In this document: positions 1-7,531 of the stretch, in pieces
Layout: every line of letters starts with the position of its first letter
Numbering within the stretch: the first letter of the stretch is position 1
NCBI GenBank assembly: GCA_025453925.1
Contig: JALOPK010000018.1
Span: forward strand, 1-20,088
Length of the DNA stretch: 20,088 nt
Reading direction: 5' to 3'
From: Candidatus Eiseniibacteriota bacterium
GTDB lineage: Bacteria; JAFGKV01
Notes under the pieces: generated by a model
What the model saw: only the letters and a program-made list of their open reading frames with translations
Database searches by the model: none
Told to the model about the DNA's origin: nothing
Made by a program: the position numbers and the translations under genes

Positions 1-1015
1 CAGCGACAACGCACAGGAAATGGAGGTCGCCGTCAGCCTCGATCAAACCATCGAAGAAGGAGTTTTGGTAGTGCCCCTCAATCCCGGGAAGCCCTCCCGG
101 AATGTCGGGCACCGTGACCTGGTCGAGCCACACGTTGTCGGACCATGAGAGCCCGCCGTCGATGGATTCGCGGTAGACGACGAGCAACGGGTTCGTATGA
201 TCCGCGTAATCCTCGCTTCGATATCCTCCCCTGGCAATAACGACCCTGCCGTCATGGTGGAGGAGCTGACTGTTCTCAAAGCCTTGTCCATACACCGGGT
301 TGGGGCCCCATGAAGCATCAGTCGGGAAGACCATGACCTCACCGGGGGGGTCAACCATCACACCGTCAACCCCTCCGAACGATTTGAAGACGTGGCTGTC
401 TGATGCCGTATCGCGAGCCAGGCCCTCCATGAACACCACGTTGGAGGTGCTTGTCTCGGTCAGCGGCAGGTAGTAGTCATAGACGGGACCACTCACGTCC
501 ATGGGTGCGGTCCACAGCCCCGCGCCAAGACCTCCCTGGTCATGCATACAGAACGTGGCTGTGGGTCCGTAGGCATTGAAGGTGACCTGCGGATACCAGA
601 GAGACGCTCCACTGTCCCAGTATGCGGTAGGCGATACGTACCGCAGTGTGCCCGCACCCGTCCACGTGACGACGTTCTGCGAGATCCAGGCTCCTGGGTT
701 CAGCAGGTCGGACTCTGCGAAGACCTTCGTTGTGACATGGGTCTGAGCGTCATTGTAGGCGAAGTAGAAGTAGAACTCGCCATCCTGCTCAAGAATCAAA
801 GCCTGCTTGTGCATGAAGAGGTAGCGAATGTAGGAGATGAGAGGGTCGATCTCGACCGTCGGGAACTGGCGGATTGCTGGGCTCGGAGCGGTCTGCGCGA
901 CCGCAGACCCTGACCCCTCATCCCACCATCGCACCGGTGGCGGTCCTCCTCTTCCCCATCCGACCGAGGCACACAACATCAGGATCAGTGAAGCGCAGGC
1001 AACTACCCTTCGCAT
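1..1015 (-). CDS. Secreted Asp-box (sialidase-like) beta-propeller protein, 3' end off the window
   Basis: This is an open frame of 338 codons with no stop before the left edge, so the C terminus is missing. The ATG at 1015 follows a strong Shine-Dalgarno sequence (AAGGGAGGT on the minus strand, 1021-1029). Residues 1-20 (MRRVVACASLILMLCASVGW) form a signal peptide, so the product is exported. Residues 284-291 (SIDGGLSW) are an Asp-box/BNR motif, S-x-D-x-G-x-[TS]-W, typical of sialidases and other beta-propeller glycosidases or adhesins. The body is rich in Tyr, Trp and Phe beta-strand patterns such as GEFYFYFAYND. Only one Asp box is visible, and the catalytic Arg triad of true sialidases cannot be judged, so the enzyme activity is unproven. 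The 274 bp between this gene and the next one upstream hold no gene. Confidence 0.72.
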   Translation of the reverse strand, partial: MRRVVACASLILMLCASVGWGRGGPPPVRWWDEGSGSAVAQTAPSPAIRQFPTVEIDPLISYIRYLFMHKQALILEQDGEFYFYFAYNDAQTHVTTKVFAESDLLNPGAWISQNVVTWTGAGTLRYVSPTAYWDSGASLWYPQVTFNAYGPTATFCMHDQGGLGAGLWTAPMDVSGPVYDYYLPLTETSTSNVVFMEGLARDTASDSHVFKSFGGVDGVMVDPPGEVMVFPTDASWGPNPVYGQGFENSQLLHHDGRVVIARGGYRSEDYADHTNPLLVVYRESIDGGLSWSDNVWLDQVTVPDIPGGLPGIEGHYQNSFFDGLIEADGDLHFLCVVA

Positions 1016-1289
1016 GGCTGACCTCCCTTCGATGGGTGTTGCTGCCTGGAATCGCACTCGGATGTCGAGCGCTAGGCGGCACAGCCCCAGGCCTTCCGTG
1101 CCGCGGCGAGCGGGCATGCACCAGGGAGGCTGACGACGGGTGGGGTGTTCTGGTGAGGAATGACAGACGCCTCAAAGCCATCCCGCAACGCCGACACTCC
1201 CGGTGGGTGCAGTCCACCCTTCTGCTGCACAACCTCGCGGGGGCGAAGGCGCCCTGTCAACAGGTCAATTGGGGCGGCGGCCCAAGGCT

Positions 1290-1538
1290 CTACCGGTCCA
1301 CTCGTCGCAGCTCCAACGTGATGCCGTCAGGGTCGACGCAATGGAGCCTCATGACGCCTTTCTCTTCGGACCACGCGACGTCGCCACCGCAGAGCAGCGC
1401 CGTCACGTAGGGCGCAAGTGCGTTCCAGGCCCCGAGGCACATCCCGTCAGGGGTTGTCCAGTCACACGTGAAGGTGTCGCCGACGTGGTGAATGTCGCCC
1501 TGACACGTGCCCCGGATGACCGTGATCAAGACTGGCAC
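1290..1538 (-). CDS. TIGR04076-like small protein
   Basis: An 82-residue protein whose function is not known. The pattern fits the TIGR04076 family of small uncharacterised cytoplasmic proteins: a basic N-terminal strand (VLITVIRGTC), a short Cys-containing strand (FTCDW), a P-x-G-x-C-x-x-A-W segment (PDGMCLGAWNAL), a GGD turn, and a closing strand containing CVDPDGITLELRRVD. It has no signal peptide or membrane segment. The start is a GTG at 1538, preceded by a strong purine-rich Shine-Dalgarno stretch (GAGGAGGAGGG). It overlaps the 3' end of the diguanylate cyclase gene by 13 bases in another frame, so the two are probably translationally coupled. Confidence 0.6.
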   Translation of the reverse strand: MPVLITVIRGTCQGDIHHVGDTFTCDWTTPDGMCLGAWNALAPYVTALLCGGDVAWSEEKGVMRLHCVDPDGITLELRRVDR

Positions 1539-2599
1539 TCAGGCGGCCCTCCTCCTCGTGCGAGCCCGAGATTGGCGGGAGCATTGTGGGGCTCCTTCGA
1601 AGCCACGTCGCCTGGACCAAGAGCGCCGCCCCAGGTCGCGCAGTCAATGCCATGCTTCCCTCTCCGCTTCACGTGGTACATCAGGGCATCTGCTCGCCGG
1701 ACGACCTCGTCCACGTCGCACGGATCCCGCTCGCAGGTGAATACTCCGATGCTCACGGTCACGGGCCGGCCCTGTGCGTGCAGCTTCGCCAAGAGAACGT
1801 CTCGTATGCGACTCATGGTTCGGCACGCGCCTTCCGAATCCGTCTCTGGGAGAAGCACCGCGAACTCATCTCCACCGAGCCGGGCGACCACATCGTTCCC
1901 TCTGAGCTCGCGGGACATCGTCTCAGCAGCGACCCTGAGCAGGTCATCCCCGGCCTGATGACCGAAAGCGTCGTTGACAGCCTTGAAGTCGTCGAGATCC
2001 AGATAGGCGACGGAGAAGGGACGCTGGTGCCGCCGGCACCGTTCAACCTCGCGATCGAGAAGCCCGGCGAATGCCCGGGAGTTCAAAACGCCCGTTGTGA
2101 AGTCCACACGAGCCATCTCCCGTTCCCGGTCAAGAGCATTGCGGAGCGCAGCGGCCAGCCACGTTGCCACGAGGAAGAAGCCCAAGCGCGTGGTGGCGTT
2201 CCACACGCCGACCAGCGGATGCGGGTAGAGATGGCCTGATGTGACATCCGCGATCCACCACACCGCCGCACTGAGGGCCGAGAGGGCAATGCCGTGGGTT
2301 CTTCCCGCGAACCACGCAGTGATGAGAACCGGGAATAGGAAGAAGAACGACCAGGCGATGTCCGGCCCGGTGGCGTAGTCCAGAAACCCCAAGAATCCGG
2401 TGCTTCCCGTTCCGAAGAGAAACCAGAACAGCCGGCTTCTCCGATCAAAGACATGACCAAGATGGGTGAACAGCTTTGGGATGGGCAAGGCGGGGAGACC
2501 CCCGTCAAGTGGCGGACGACGCCATGCTCCGGGTGGGGCTTCCGGAACCACGGCGCGGCCGATTGGCCTGGAGAGGTGATCAGGAATCTCTTGGTTCAT
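1526..2599 (-). CDS. Membrane-anchored GGDEF diguanylate cyclase
   Basis: This 357-residue protein should make cyclic di-GMP from two GTP molecules at the inner membrane. Residues 56-152 hold about four hydrophobic segments (for example LFWFLFGTGSTGFLGF and SFFFLFPVLITAWFAG) forming a small membrane sensor of the kind that precedes many GGDEF domains. The catalytic domain covers roughly residues 160-322: it has DFTTGVLNSRAF (the DxLT-like entry motif), YLDLDDFKAVND with metal-binding Asp residues at 199-210, and an intact GGDEF at 242-246. RGND at 233-236 lies five residues before GGDEF and fits an RxxD inhibitory I-site, so product feedback inhibition is likely. The last 35 residues are low-complexity. 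The ATG at 2599 has no clear Shine-Dalgarno sequence, so the true start may be somewhat downstream. Confidence 0.9.
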   Translation of the reverse strand: MNQEIPDHLSRPIGRAVVPEAPPGAWRRPPLDGGLPALPIPKLFTHLGHVFDRRSRLFWFLFGTGSTGFLGFLDYATGPDIAWSFFFLFPVLITAWFAGRTHGIALSALSAAVWWIADVTSGHLYPHPLVGVWNATTRLGFFLVATWLAAALRNALDREREMARVDFTTGVLNSRAFAGLLDREVERCRRHQRPFSVAYLDLDDFKAVNDAFGHQAGDDLLRVAAETMSRELRGNDVVARLGGDEFAVLLPETDSEGACRTMSRIRDVLLAKLHAQGRPVTVSIGVFTCERDPCDVDEVVRRADALMYHVKRRGKHGIDCATWGGALGPGDVASKEPHNAPANLGLARGGGPPECQS

Positions 2600-2733
2600 G
2601 CGACGCTACCGCGAGCGCCAACCAGGGAGGGCGGGTGGCCGACCTCCCCCCCCGCAAGGCCCCTGCGGCCATCTGCGAGCATCCACTGTGCCCCATAATG
2701 GTGCCTCGCGACATCGGGCCGTCATCCCCTTCG

Positions 2734-3750
2734 TCAGAGCGTATGGTTCGACGCAGGGGCTCCCGCCCAGTCCTCGAGGCCCTGTGCCATCGCGCCGAGG
2801 AGTCCCGCCTTGGGATTCAGCACGACGTGCACCGGGATGCGGCCCACCAGATCACTGAAGCGGCCCTTGCTGCTGAACGCGACCCGGAAATCATCGGCCA
2901 GGAGGAGGGGAAGGATCCGCCGCGGGAGGCCGCCGGCGAGATAGACGCCCCCGGTCGCCAGCACCTTGAGCGCGAGGTTCCCCGCCTCCGCTCCCAGCAC
3001 GGAGGCAAAGATCGCCAACGCGTCGCGGCATGCCGGGCACGGGTTGTCCTCCGCCATGGCCGCATCAACGATGACCGGCGTGGGATCGGCAGCTCGGGCC
3101 AGGTCGGCCGCGACCGCGGGGTGTGCCGTCACGCCCGACTGGCGCACGAACCTGTAGAGGTCGGGAATCGCCATCCCGGAGCAAACCCGCTCGTAGCTTG
3201 CGTGACGGTACTGGCCCATCAGCCACTGAAGCAGACGGATCTCGCGCTCGTTTCGCGGGCCGAAATCCGTATGGCCGCCCTCCGAGGGGCGGGCACGATA
3301 CCGCGCCCCGTCCCAGATAAGCAGGGCCTCACCCAGCCCGGTCCCGGGAGCGACCACCGCAACGGCCCCTCCGGCTTCGGCCGTGCCGGGGTTGACCTGC
3401 CGGAGATCCGCCGCCTCAAGCCCCGGTATCGCCCAGGCGATGGCCTCCAGATCGTTCATGATGCAGACTTCAGCCGCTCCGGTGCAGCGACGCATCCCGA
3501 CATCGTCGATGACCCAGGGGAGGTTGGTGACCCGGGCACGGCCGGCGACCACCGGCCCCGCAACGCCCAGAATGACCCGGTCGGGGCGGTGCGGCCGACA
3601 CGCCAAGAACTCGGCGACCATCATCTCCAGATTGGCGTACTGGCGGCTCAGATAGGTGGCTTCGGCAAGGGGAGCGTTGACTCCACGCTCTCTGGAGACC
3701 AGCGCGAGGTCGGTCTTGGTTCCCCCCACGTCGCCGGCCAAGACGATCAT
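2734..3750 (-). CDS. glk: Glucokinase (Glk family, PF02685)
   Basis: This 338-residue cytoplasmic enzyme phosphorylates glucose to glucose-6-phosphate with ATP. The N-terminal phosphate loop AGDVGGTKTDLAL (residues 5-17), GVAGPV at 62-67, NLPWVID at 76-82, the catalytic-region NDLEAIAWAIP with Asp100, APGTGLGEA at 134-142 and SEGGHTDF at 156-163 all match the E. coli-type glucokinase family rather than the ROK family. ROK glucokinases carry a zinc-binding CxCGxxGC motif, which is absent here. The length is close to the family norm. The ATG at 3750 has a GGAGG Shine-Dalgarno sequence seven bases upstream. The gene starts 58 bp after folE ends on the same strand, so the two may be co-transcribed, although their pathways are unrelated. 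Confidence 0.93.
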   Translation of the reverse strand: MIVLAGDVGGTKTDLALVSRERGVNAPLAEATYLSRQYANLEMMVAEFLACRPHRPDRVILGVAGPVVAGRARVTNLPWVIDDVGMRRCTGAAEVCIMNDLEAIAWAIPGLEAADLRQVNPGTAEAGGAVAVVAPGTGLGEALLIWDGARYRARPSEGGHTDFGPRNEREIRLLQWLMGQYRHASYERVCSGMAIPDLYRFVRQSGVTAHPAVAADLARAADPTPVIVDAAMAEDNPCPACRDALAIFASVLGAEAGNLALKVLATGGVYLAGGLPRRILPLLLADDFRVAFSSKGRFSDLVGRIPVHVVLNPKAGLLGAMAQGLEDWAGAPASNHTL

Positions 3751-3808
3751 GCGGCGGCCTCCGACCGCACGGGCAGGCGACGGCGAGCCCGGAATCCCTC
3801 CCCGCCTT

Positions 3809-4396
3809 TCAGATGTCTCCCCCGGTGCCGACGACCCGGAGAAACTCCGCCCTGGTTCGGGGGTCGTCGCGGAAACCGCCCAGCATGGCGCTGGTCACCA
3901 CCCGGGCGTTCTCCCGTTTGATTCCCCGCATCATCATGCACAAATGGGCGCCTTCGACCACGACGCCAACCCCCGATGGCGACAGGGTCTCCATCAGAAA
4001 GTCGGCGATCTGGCGGGTCATTCGTTCCTGCACTTGAAGGCGCTGGGAGAACATATCGACGACGCGGGGGATCCGGCTCAGGCCGAGCACCTTGCCTGCC
4101 GCCACGTACCCCACGTGTACCCGACCGAAGAACGGCAGCAGGTCGTGTTCGCACAGGCTGTAGTAGTCAATGTCCTTGACCACGACCATGTCATCGTAGT
4201 CGCCCGCGAAGACGCCGCCTTCGGTGATGTCCGCGGGCGTAATGCGATACCCCTGCGTAATGTCGCGGTACGTGCGCAACATGCGCTCCGGCGTCTGCTC
4301 CAGACCCTCGCGGTCAGGATCGTCGCCGATGTAGCCGAGGAGGTCACGGATGCCCTTCACCCGCCGCCTCTGGCTCTCTCCCGACTGCCTGGTCAC
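3809..4396 (-). CDS. folE: GTP cyclohydrolase I (FolE) with CEHD in place of CEHH
   Basis: This enzyme converts GTP to 7,8-dihydroneopterin triphosphate, the first step of folate or pterin synthesis. The motifs are DPDREGLEQTPER, the zinc/catalytic segment SLCEHDLLPFFG, HVGYVAAGKVLGLSRIPRVV, QVQERMTRQIADF and GAHLCMMMRG, in family order and at family length. The Cys and second His of CEHH, together with the Cys of HLC, are the zinc ligands in E. coli FolE (Cys110, His113, Cys181). Here the second His is Asp, confirmed by the codons TGC-GAA-CAC-GAC. The GTG at 4396 (195 residues) is chosen because GGGAG sits eight bases upstream. A GTG at 4420 would add eight residues but has no ribosome site. 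Confidence 0.93.
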   Translation of the reverse strand: MTRQSGESQRRRVKGIRDLLGYIGDDPDREGLEQTPERMLRTYRDITQGYRITPADITEGGVFAGDYDDMVVVKDIDYYSLCEHDLLPFFGRVHVGYVAAGKVLGLSRIPRVVDMFSQRLQVQERMTRQIADFLMETLSPSGVGVVVEGAHLCMMMRGIKRENARVVTSAMLGGFRDDPRTRAEFLRVVGTGGDI

Positions 4397-4549
4397 CTCA
4401 ATCGCTCCCGCAGGGCACACGGTGCGGCACGGGCCAGTGGAAGCGCATCAGGCGATGAGAGTTCGACGGGGAATGAGGCCGTCTCTCAGGCGTCCGCTGG
4501 GCGGCACCTCTCCCGATTCGTGCGGGAATCCCCTCCACCGTCCGTGTCT

Positions 4550-4564
4550 CACGCCCGGGGCGTG
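4550..4564. other. 15-bp perfect palindrome downstream of the lipoprotein gene
   Basis: CACGCCC-G-GGGCGTG is a perfect inverted repeat 32-46 bases after the lipoprotein stop codon and upstream of folE. In RNA it could form a short hairpin, but no U-tract follows in either direction. It could be a weak terminator or a protein-binding site, and no function can be assigned. Confidence 0.25.
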
Positions 4565-4595
4565 TGCCCGGACCGCGGATGCGTCGCACCCCCCG

Positions 4596-5021
4596 TCACT
4601 CCTCCACAACGAAGAAATGGCTTCGGTGAAACGCGTTGTCCAGCCAGAGCTCGACTTCCCATCGACCGACCGACATCCCGGCGGGGTCAACGTAGAACCA
4701 CGTGATCTGCTCGCCGGTGGGTGAGTTAAACTGCTGGCTGCTGTCGAAGTTCCTGCTTCCACCGGGATCATACCACACCGCCTGAGTGGTGTGGGCTCCC
4801 CCGACATTCTCCCACTCCACCCAAGTGTAGATCCGTTCATCAAGAGACTGGTAGAAGATCTCGGTGATCCCTGTTGGCCGTGACTGGGAATCAACCTCAC
4901 GACAGGTGAAAGACTCGACGATCCGAGGTTCATCGCCCGGGGTCGTTCCCCCGCCGCCGCCCGACGATTCGCAGCCGGAGAGCAGCATCGCCAGAGCCCC
5001 CATCGCCAACAATGAACGCAT
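4596..5021 (-). CDS. Small predicted lipoprotein of unknown function
   Basis: A 141-residue protein of unrecognised family. The N terminus MRSLLAMGALAMLLSGC is a lipoprotein signal with lipobox LLSGC, so Cys17 should be lipidated and the mature protein held at a membrane. A flexible Ser/Gly linker (SSGGGGG) follows. The rest has a beta-strand pattern with many Trp and Tyr residues (YTWVEWENV, QAVWYDPGG, ITWFYVDPAG, RWEVELWLDN, HFFVVEE), suggesting a single small beta-sandwich, possibly Ig-like; this is an inference from pattern only. The ATG at 5021 has an ideal Shine-Dalgarno sequence (GGGAGG, about six bases upstream). An earlier in-frame start at 5120 would bury the signal peptide and is rejected. 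Confidence 0.78.
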   Translation of the reverse strand: MRSLLAMGALAMLLSGCESSGGGGGTTPGDEPRIVESFTCREVDSQSRPTGITEIFYQSLDERIYTWVEWENVGGAHTTQAVWYDPGGSRNFDSSQQFNSPTGEQITWFYVDPAGMSVGRWEVELWLDNAFHRSHFFVVEE

Positions 5022-5143
5022 ACCGTTTCCTCCCTTCACCAATGCCCAGGAACATGGATCGCCACCCCGAACGGGGGAGCAGTCCTCCAAACGGCGCCTC
5101 TCGCTCCAGCCGACTCCCAAGGCTCTGCCGCGGGGGTCACGGC

Positions 5144-6301
5144 TTAGAACACCGGGACACTTCGCTCCCCGGCGAGATTGTATCGTGCGCCCTTGGCCAG
5201 CAGGGCGTCCACGATGGTCTTGTCCCCGCGTGTGGCCGCATAGCGAAGGGGAGTCGACCCGATGCTGCTGGGTGCATTGACGTCTGCCCCCGCATCGAGG
5301 AGCAGGTTCACGGTCGTCAGGGGCCCCTTTTGCACCGCGATGTGGAGAGGAGTCAGCCCTTCCTGCTGCCGCTCCTCAATGCCGGCCCCCCGCCTCAGCA
5401 GGGTCCTCACGGCAGCGCTGTTCCCCTTCTCGGCGGCAAGATGCAGCGGGGTCTCCCCCGTGGGAGTCCGCTCCTCAAGACCCGCGCCGGCATCAAGCAA
5501 CAGCTCGATCATCTCGGGCGTCCCCAGGGTCATGATGGCGTGCAGGGGAGTTCGACCCGTCTCGTCCCGCGCATGCACATCGGCCCCCATGCGCAGGAGC
5601 GCGGTCGTGATTTCGATCTTCCCCGCACGGGCGGCGCTGTGGAGCGGCGTGAACCCTCCCCTGGACACCGCATCGACCTCGGAGCCGGCCTCCAGGAGCA
5701 GGGTGACCATGTCAAGCCGGTCAACCTGGATCGCGTAGTGCAGCGGCGCGTAGGTGAGCAGGTCGGTCAGGTTCACGTTTGCCCCGTGTCTCACCAAGAC
5801 TTGAGTGACCTCCAGAGACCTGGCCCGCACGGCGAGAGACAGGGGAGTGGAGAGGCCGGTATCACGCAGATTCGGATCTGCGGCCCGTGAGATGAGGTAC
5901 GTGACGAAACCGGCATCTCCCCTTGCGGCCGCGATGTGGAGTGCGGTCTTATGGTTGACGTCGACCGCGTTGACATCCGCGCCAAGCCTGAGCGCAATCT
6001 GGGCCCGGGAGAGCACCCCACTTCTGGCCGCCGAGATCAGCATCTGGTTGCCGGCCCACGGCAGCGCCCGCCCGTGCGCCAGGGTCCCGGCCAGCACGAG
6101 CAGCCCGGCTGTCATGACCAGCGCGACCGCCCGAAGGCGAACCACCGTGACTATGGCGCGCACCGCGGCCGGGCCCCGATACATGCGATGCTGGAAGCCT
6201 TCCGCGGGATCGCCTCCGACTGGAGACAGGAACCAACGCAGGATCTGGCTCGCTTGATGCCCGATCGGGGTCCTGTTTCCCTGGGGCCGTTGCTGGGTCA
6301 T
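5144..6301 (-). CDS. Membrane-anchored ankyrin-repeat protein
   Basis: A 385-residue protein. Residues 57-76 (RAVALVMTAGLLVLAGTLAH) are one hydrophobic segment preceded by a basic stretch, so the ankyrin domain probably faces the periplasm as a signal-anchored or cleaved product. From residue 85 onward nine consecutive 33-residue ankyrin repeats can be read, with the G-x-TPLHxAA and LLxxGAdvN signatures (for example GFTPLHSAARAGK, GETPLHLAAEKGN, LLLDAGADVN). Ankyrin repeats bind protein partners; the partner is unknown. The ATG at 6301 is supported by GGAGG seven bases upstream (6309-6313). A later ATG at 6184 would give a conventional signal peptide but has a poor ribosome site. Confidence 0.88.
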   Translation of the reverse strand: MTQQRPQGNRTPIGHQASQILRWFLSPVGGDPAEGFQHRMYRGPAAVRAIVTVVRLRAVALVMTAGLLVLAGTLAHGRALPWAGNQMLISAARSGVLSRAQIALRLGADVNAVDVNHKTALHIAAARGDAGFVTYLISRAADPNLRDTGLSTPLSLAVRARSLEVTQVLVRHGANVNLTDLLTYAPLHYAIQVDRLDMVTLLLEAGSEVDAVSRGGFTPLHSAARAGKIEITTALLRMGADVHARDETGRTPLHAIMTLGTPEMIELLLDAGAGLEERTPTGETPLHLAAEKGNSAAVRTLLRRGAGIEERQQEGLTPLHIAVQKGPLTTVNLLLDAGADVNAPSSIGSTPLRYAATRGDKTIVDALLAKGARYNLAGERSVPVF

Positions 6302-6684
6302 CGGATGGCCTCCACGAGGTCGGTCAGACCGGCAGAACCGGGCATGCCCGGGCCGAGCACGGCCCCAAGGCCATGCGGAACGGATGTATCATCATGGTTC
6401 GGCAGAGTTCCCGGAGTGCGCGCACCGCGGCAATAACCCCCGCAGCGCAGGCTCAACAGCGGCATGTTATGATCTCAGTCTCTACGCCCGTACGGGCACC
6501 AGGGCCAGTGCAGACCAGTCAAAAGGCTCCGCAAGATAGGCCCGAACCACGGAAAAGGCACCTGTTCGGACAGGTGTCGCCTGACCCACGCGTCCTGGCG
6601 AGCTGAGGCCGATCTCCGGCACGGGCTGCGCCGCCGCGCCTCCGTGCGGGCCAGCATCTCGCCTTCAGAGTCATGCGGGGCGAC
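6302..6684. other. 383-bp intergenic stretch between the vanZ-like and ankyrin genes
   Basis: No convincing gene is present. The stretch holds the intrinsic terminator of the vanZ-like gene at 6553-6578 and must also contain the promoter of the ankyrin gene, for which no clear sigma-70 boxes stand out. A 60-codon Arg-rich open frame on the minus strand (6475-6657) passes through the terminator hairpin and is not believed. Confidence 0.5.
6553..6578 (-). terminator. Intrinsic terminator of the vanZ-like gene
   Basis: Read on the minus strand, GACACCTGT-CCGA-ACAGGTGCC forms a nine-base-pair stem (one G-U pair) with a four-base loop, followed at once by TTTT. It lies about 107 bases after the stop codon of the vanZ-like gene, which is somewhat distant, with no believable gene in between. 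Confidence 0.6.
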
Positions 6685-7089
6685 TCAATCCCGTCGTATG
6701 GCGCCGAGCGCGACAATCGCGCAGGCGGCTCCCGCGAGATTGGCCACAGCATCCCAGGCTGAGAACATGCGGTCGCCGGGCAACACAAGAACCTGCAGAA
6801 TCTCCACGGCAAGGCCGTAGGCGGCGCAGGAGATGGCCACGAGAAGCCTCGTCCGGCTCTTGACAGCGTGGAGTTGCAGTGCCCAGGTCAGCAAGACGGC
6901 CAACACGCCGTACATCAGGAAGTGAAGGCATTTGTCGCGGTTGGGGAATTCCCAGCTCACCATGAACCGTCGCAGGGACCGGTTGGGGGTCAGGGAAATC
7001 GTGGTGATTACGGCGGTGTATGCAGCGGTGACCATCCACCGGAACGTGGCCACGCACAGACCGCGCATCGGTCCTGCACTCATCATCAT
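6685..7089 (-). CDS. VanZ-like membrane protein
   Basis: A 134-residue integral membrane protein. It shows the VanZ family pattern: an N-terminal membrane segment followed by a LTPNRSL turn, the conserved DKCLHFLMYGVLAVLLTWAL segment, then AAYGLAVEILQVLVLPGDRMFSAWDAVANLAGA, containing the family's E-x-x-Q and R-x-FS-x-x-D-x-x-AN elements. About four transmembrane helices are expected. VanZ is linked to teicoplanin resistance in one system, but most family members have no known role, so none is assigned. The second of two candidate starts is chosen, an ATG at 7089 with GGGAG six bases upstream. An earlier GTG at 7116 has no ribosome site. Confidence 0.82.
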   Translation of the reverse strand: MMMSAGPMRGLCVATFRWMVTAAYTAVITTISLTPNRSLRRFMVSWEFPNRDKCLHFLMYGVLAVLLTWALQLHAVKSRTRLLVAISCAAYGLAVEILQVLVLPGDRMFSAWDAVANLAGAACAIVALGAIRRD

Positions 7090-7531
7090 CCGTTTCTCCC
7101 GAGTCAGAGCACTCACTCACCATCGCCGTGCGACCAAGGCGCGTGAGGAAGCGGAGGGGCCACCAAGGACTCCGGGCCACCGGTCCGCCGCAAGTGTCCC
7201 GTTTCGGCGTGCTGCCACACCGATGCGTGGAGCACGTCGGCACACCATGTGTCTCCCCGGCATTCACTCCCGCCGGCCGGCCCCACGCGAGAAGCGGTGG
7301 TGTCCCCGGGTTTCGCGAGACCGCACGACCGCCGACATCGGCGCCTCTGCCGCGCCCACACCATCGACCGTGACAAGTAGACATACGTGATGCTAGTCTG
7401 TCAGGGTCGTCTCCCGCGTCGACCTCGCGACCGGCGAAGCGGTTCGCCGGCGATCGAGCGGGTGGGAACAACGGACCGTCACCTACTGTGGGTTTTCTTA
7501 TACAACTCCGGGAATCCCGATGGAGGCCCCA
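7090..7531. other. 442-bp divergent intergenic region
   Basis: This separates the minus-strand vanZ-like gene from the plus-strand methyltransferase gene and should hold promoters for both. The only promoter-like sequence found is the plus-strand candidate at 7370-7399. Short open frames here have no Shine-Dalgarno sequence or recognisable domain. No tRNA-like or repeat structure was seen. Confidence 0.45.
7370..7399 (+). promoter_or_regulatory. Candidate sigma-70 promoter for the methyltransferase gene
   Basis: GTGACA (-35-like) is followed after 18 bases by TAGTCT (-10-like), with a TGn extension directly before the -10. Transcription from here would give a leader of about 125 bases. This is a pattern match only. 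A second weak -10-like TATACA lies at 7499-7504. Confidence 0.3.

Noticed and set aside
1240-1260. Perfect TTGACA on the minus strand upstream of the sialidase-like gene
   Set aside because: No -10-like hexamer at 16-18 bases; the following bases are GC-rich and form a GGGCG-CCTT-CGCCC hairpin.
2476-3921. Plus-strand open frame of 481 codons opposite glucokinase
   Set aside because: High-GC shadow frame; the opposite strand encodes an unmistakable glucokinase, and this translation is Arg/Gly/Pro-rich with no motif.
6475-6657. 60-codon Arg-rich open frame on the minus strand between the vanZ-like and ankyrin genes
   Set aside because: It contains the terminator hairpin and has no ribosome site or recognisable pattern.
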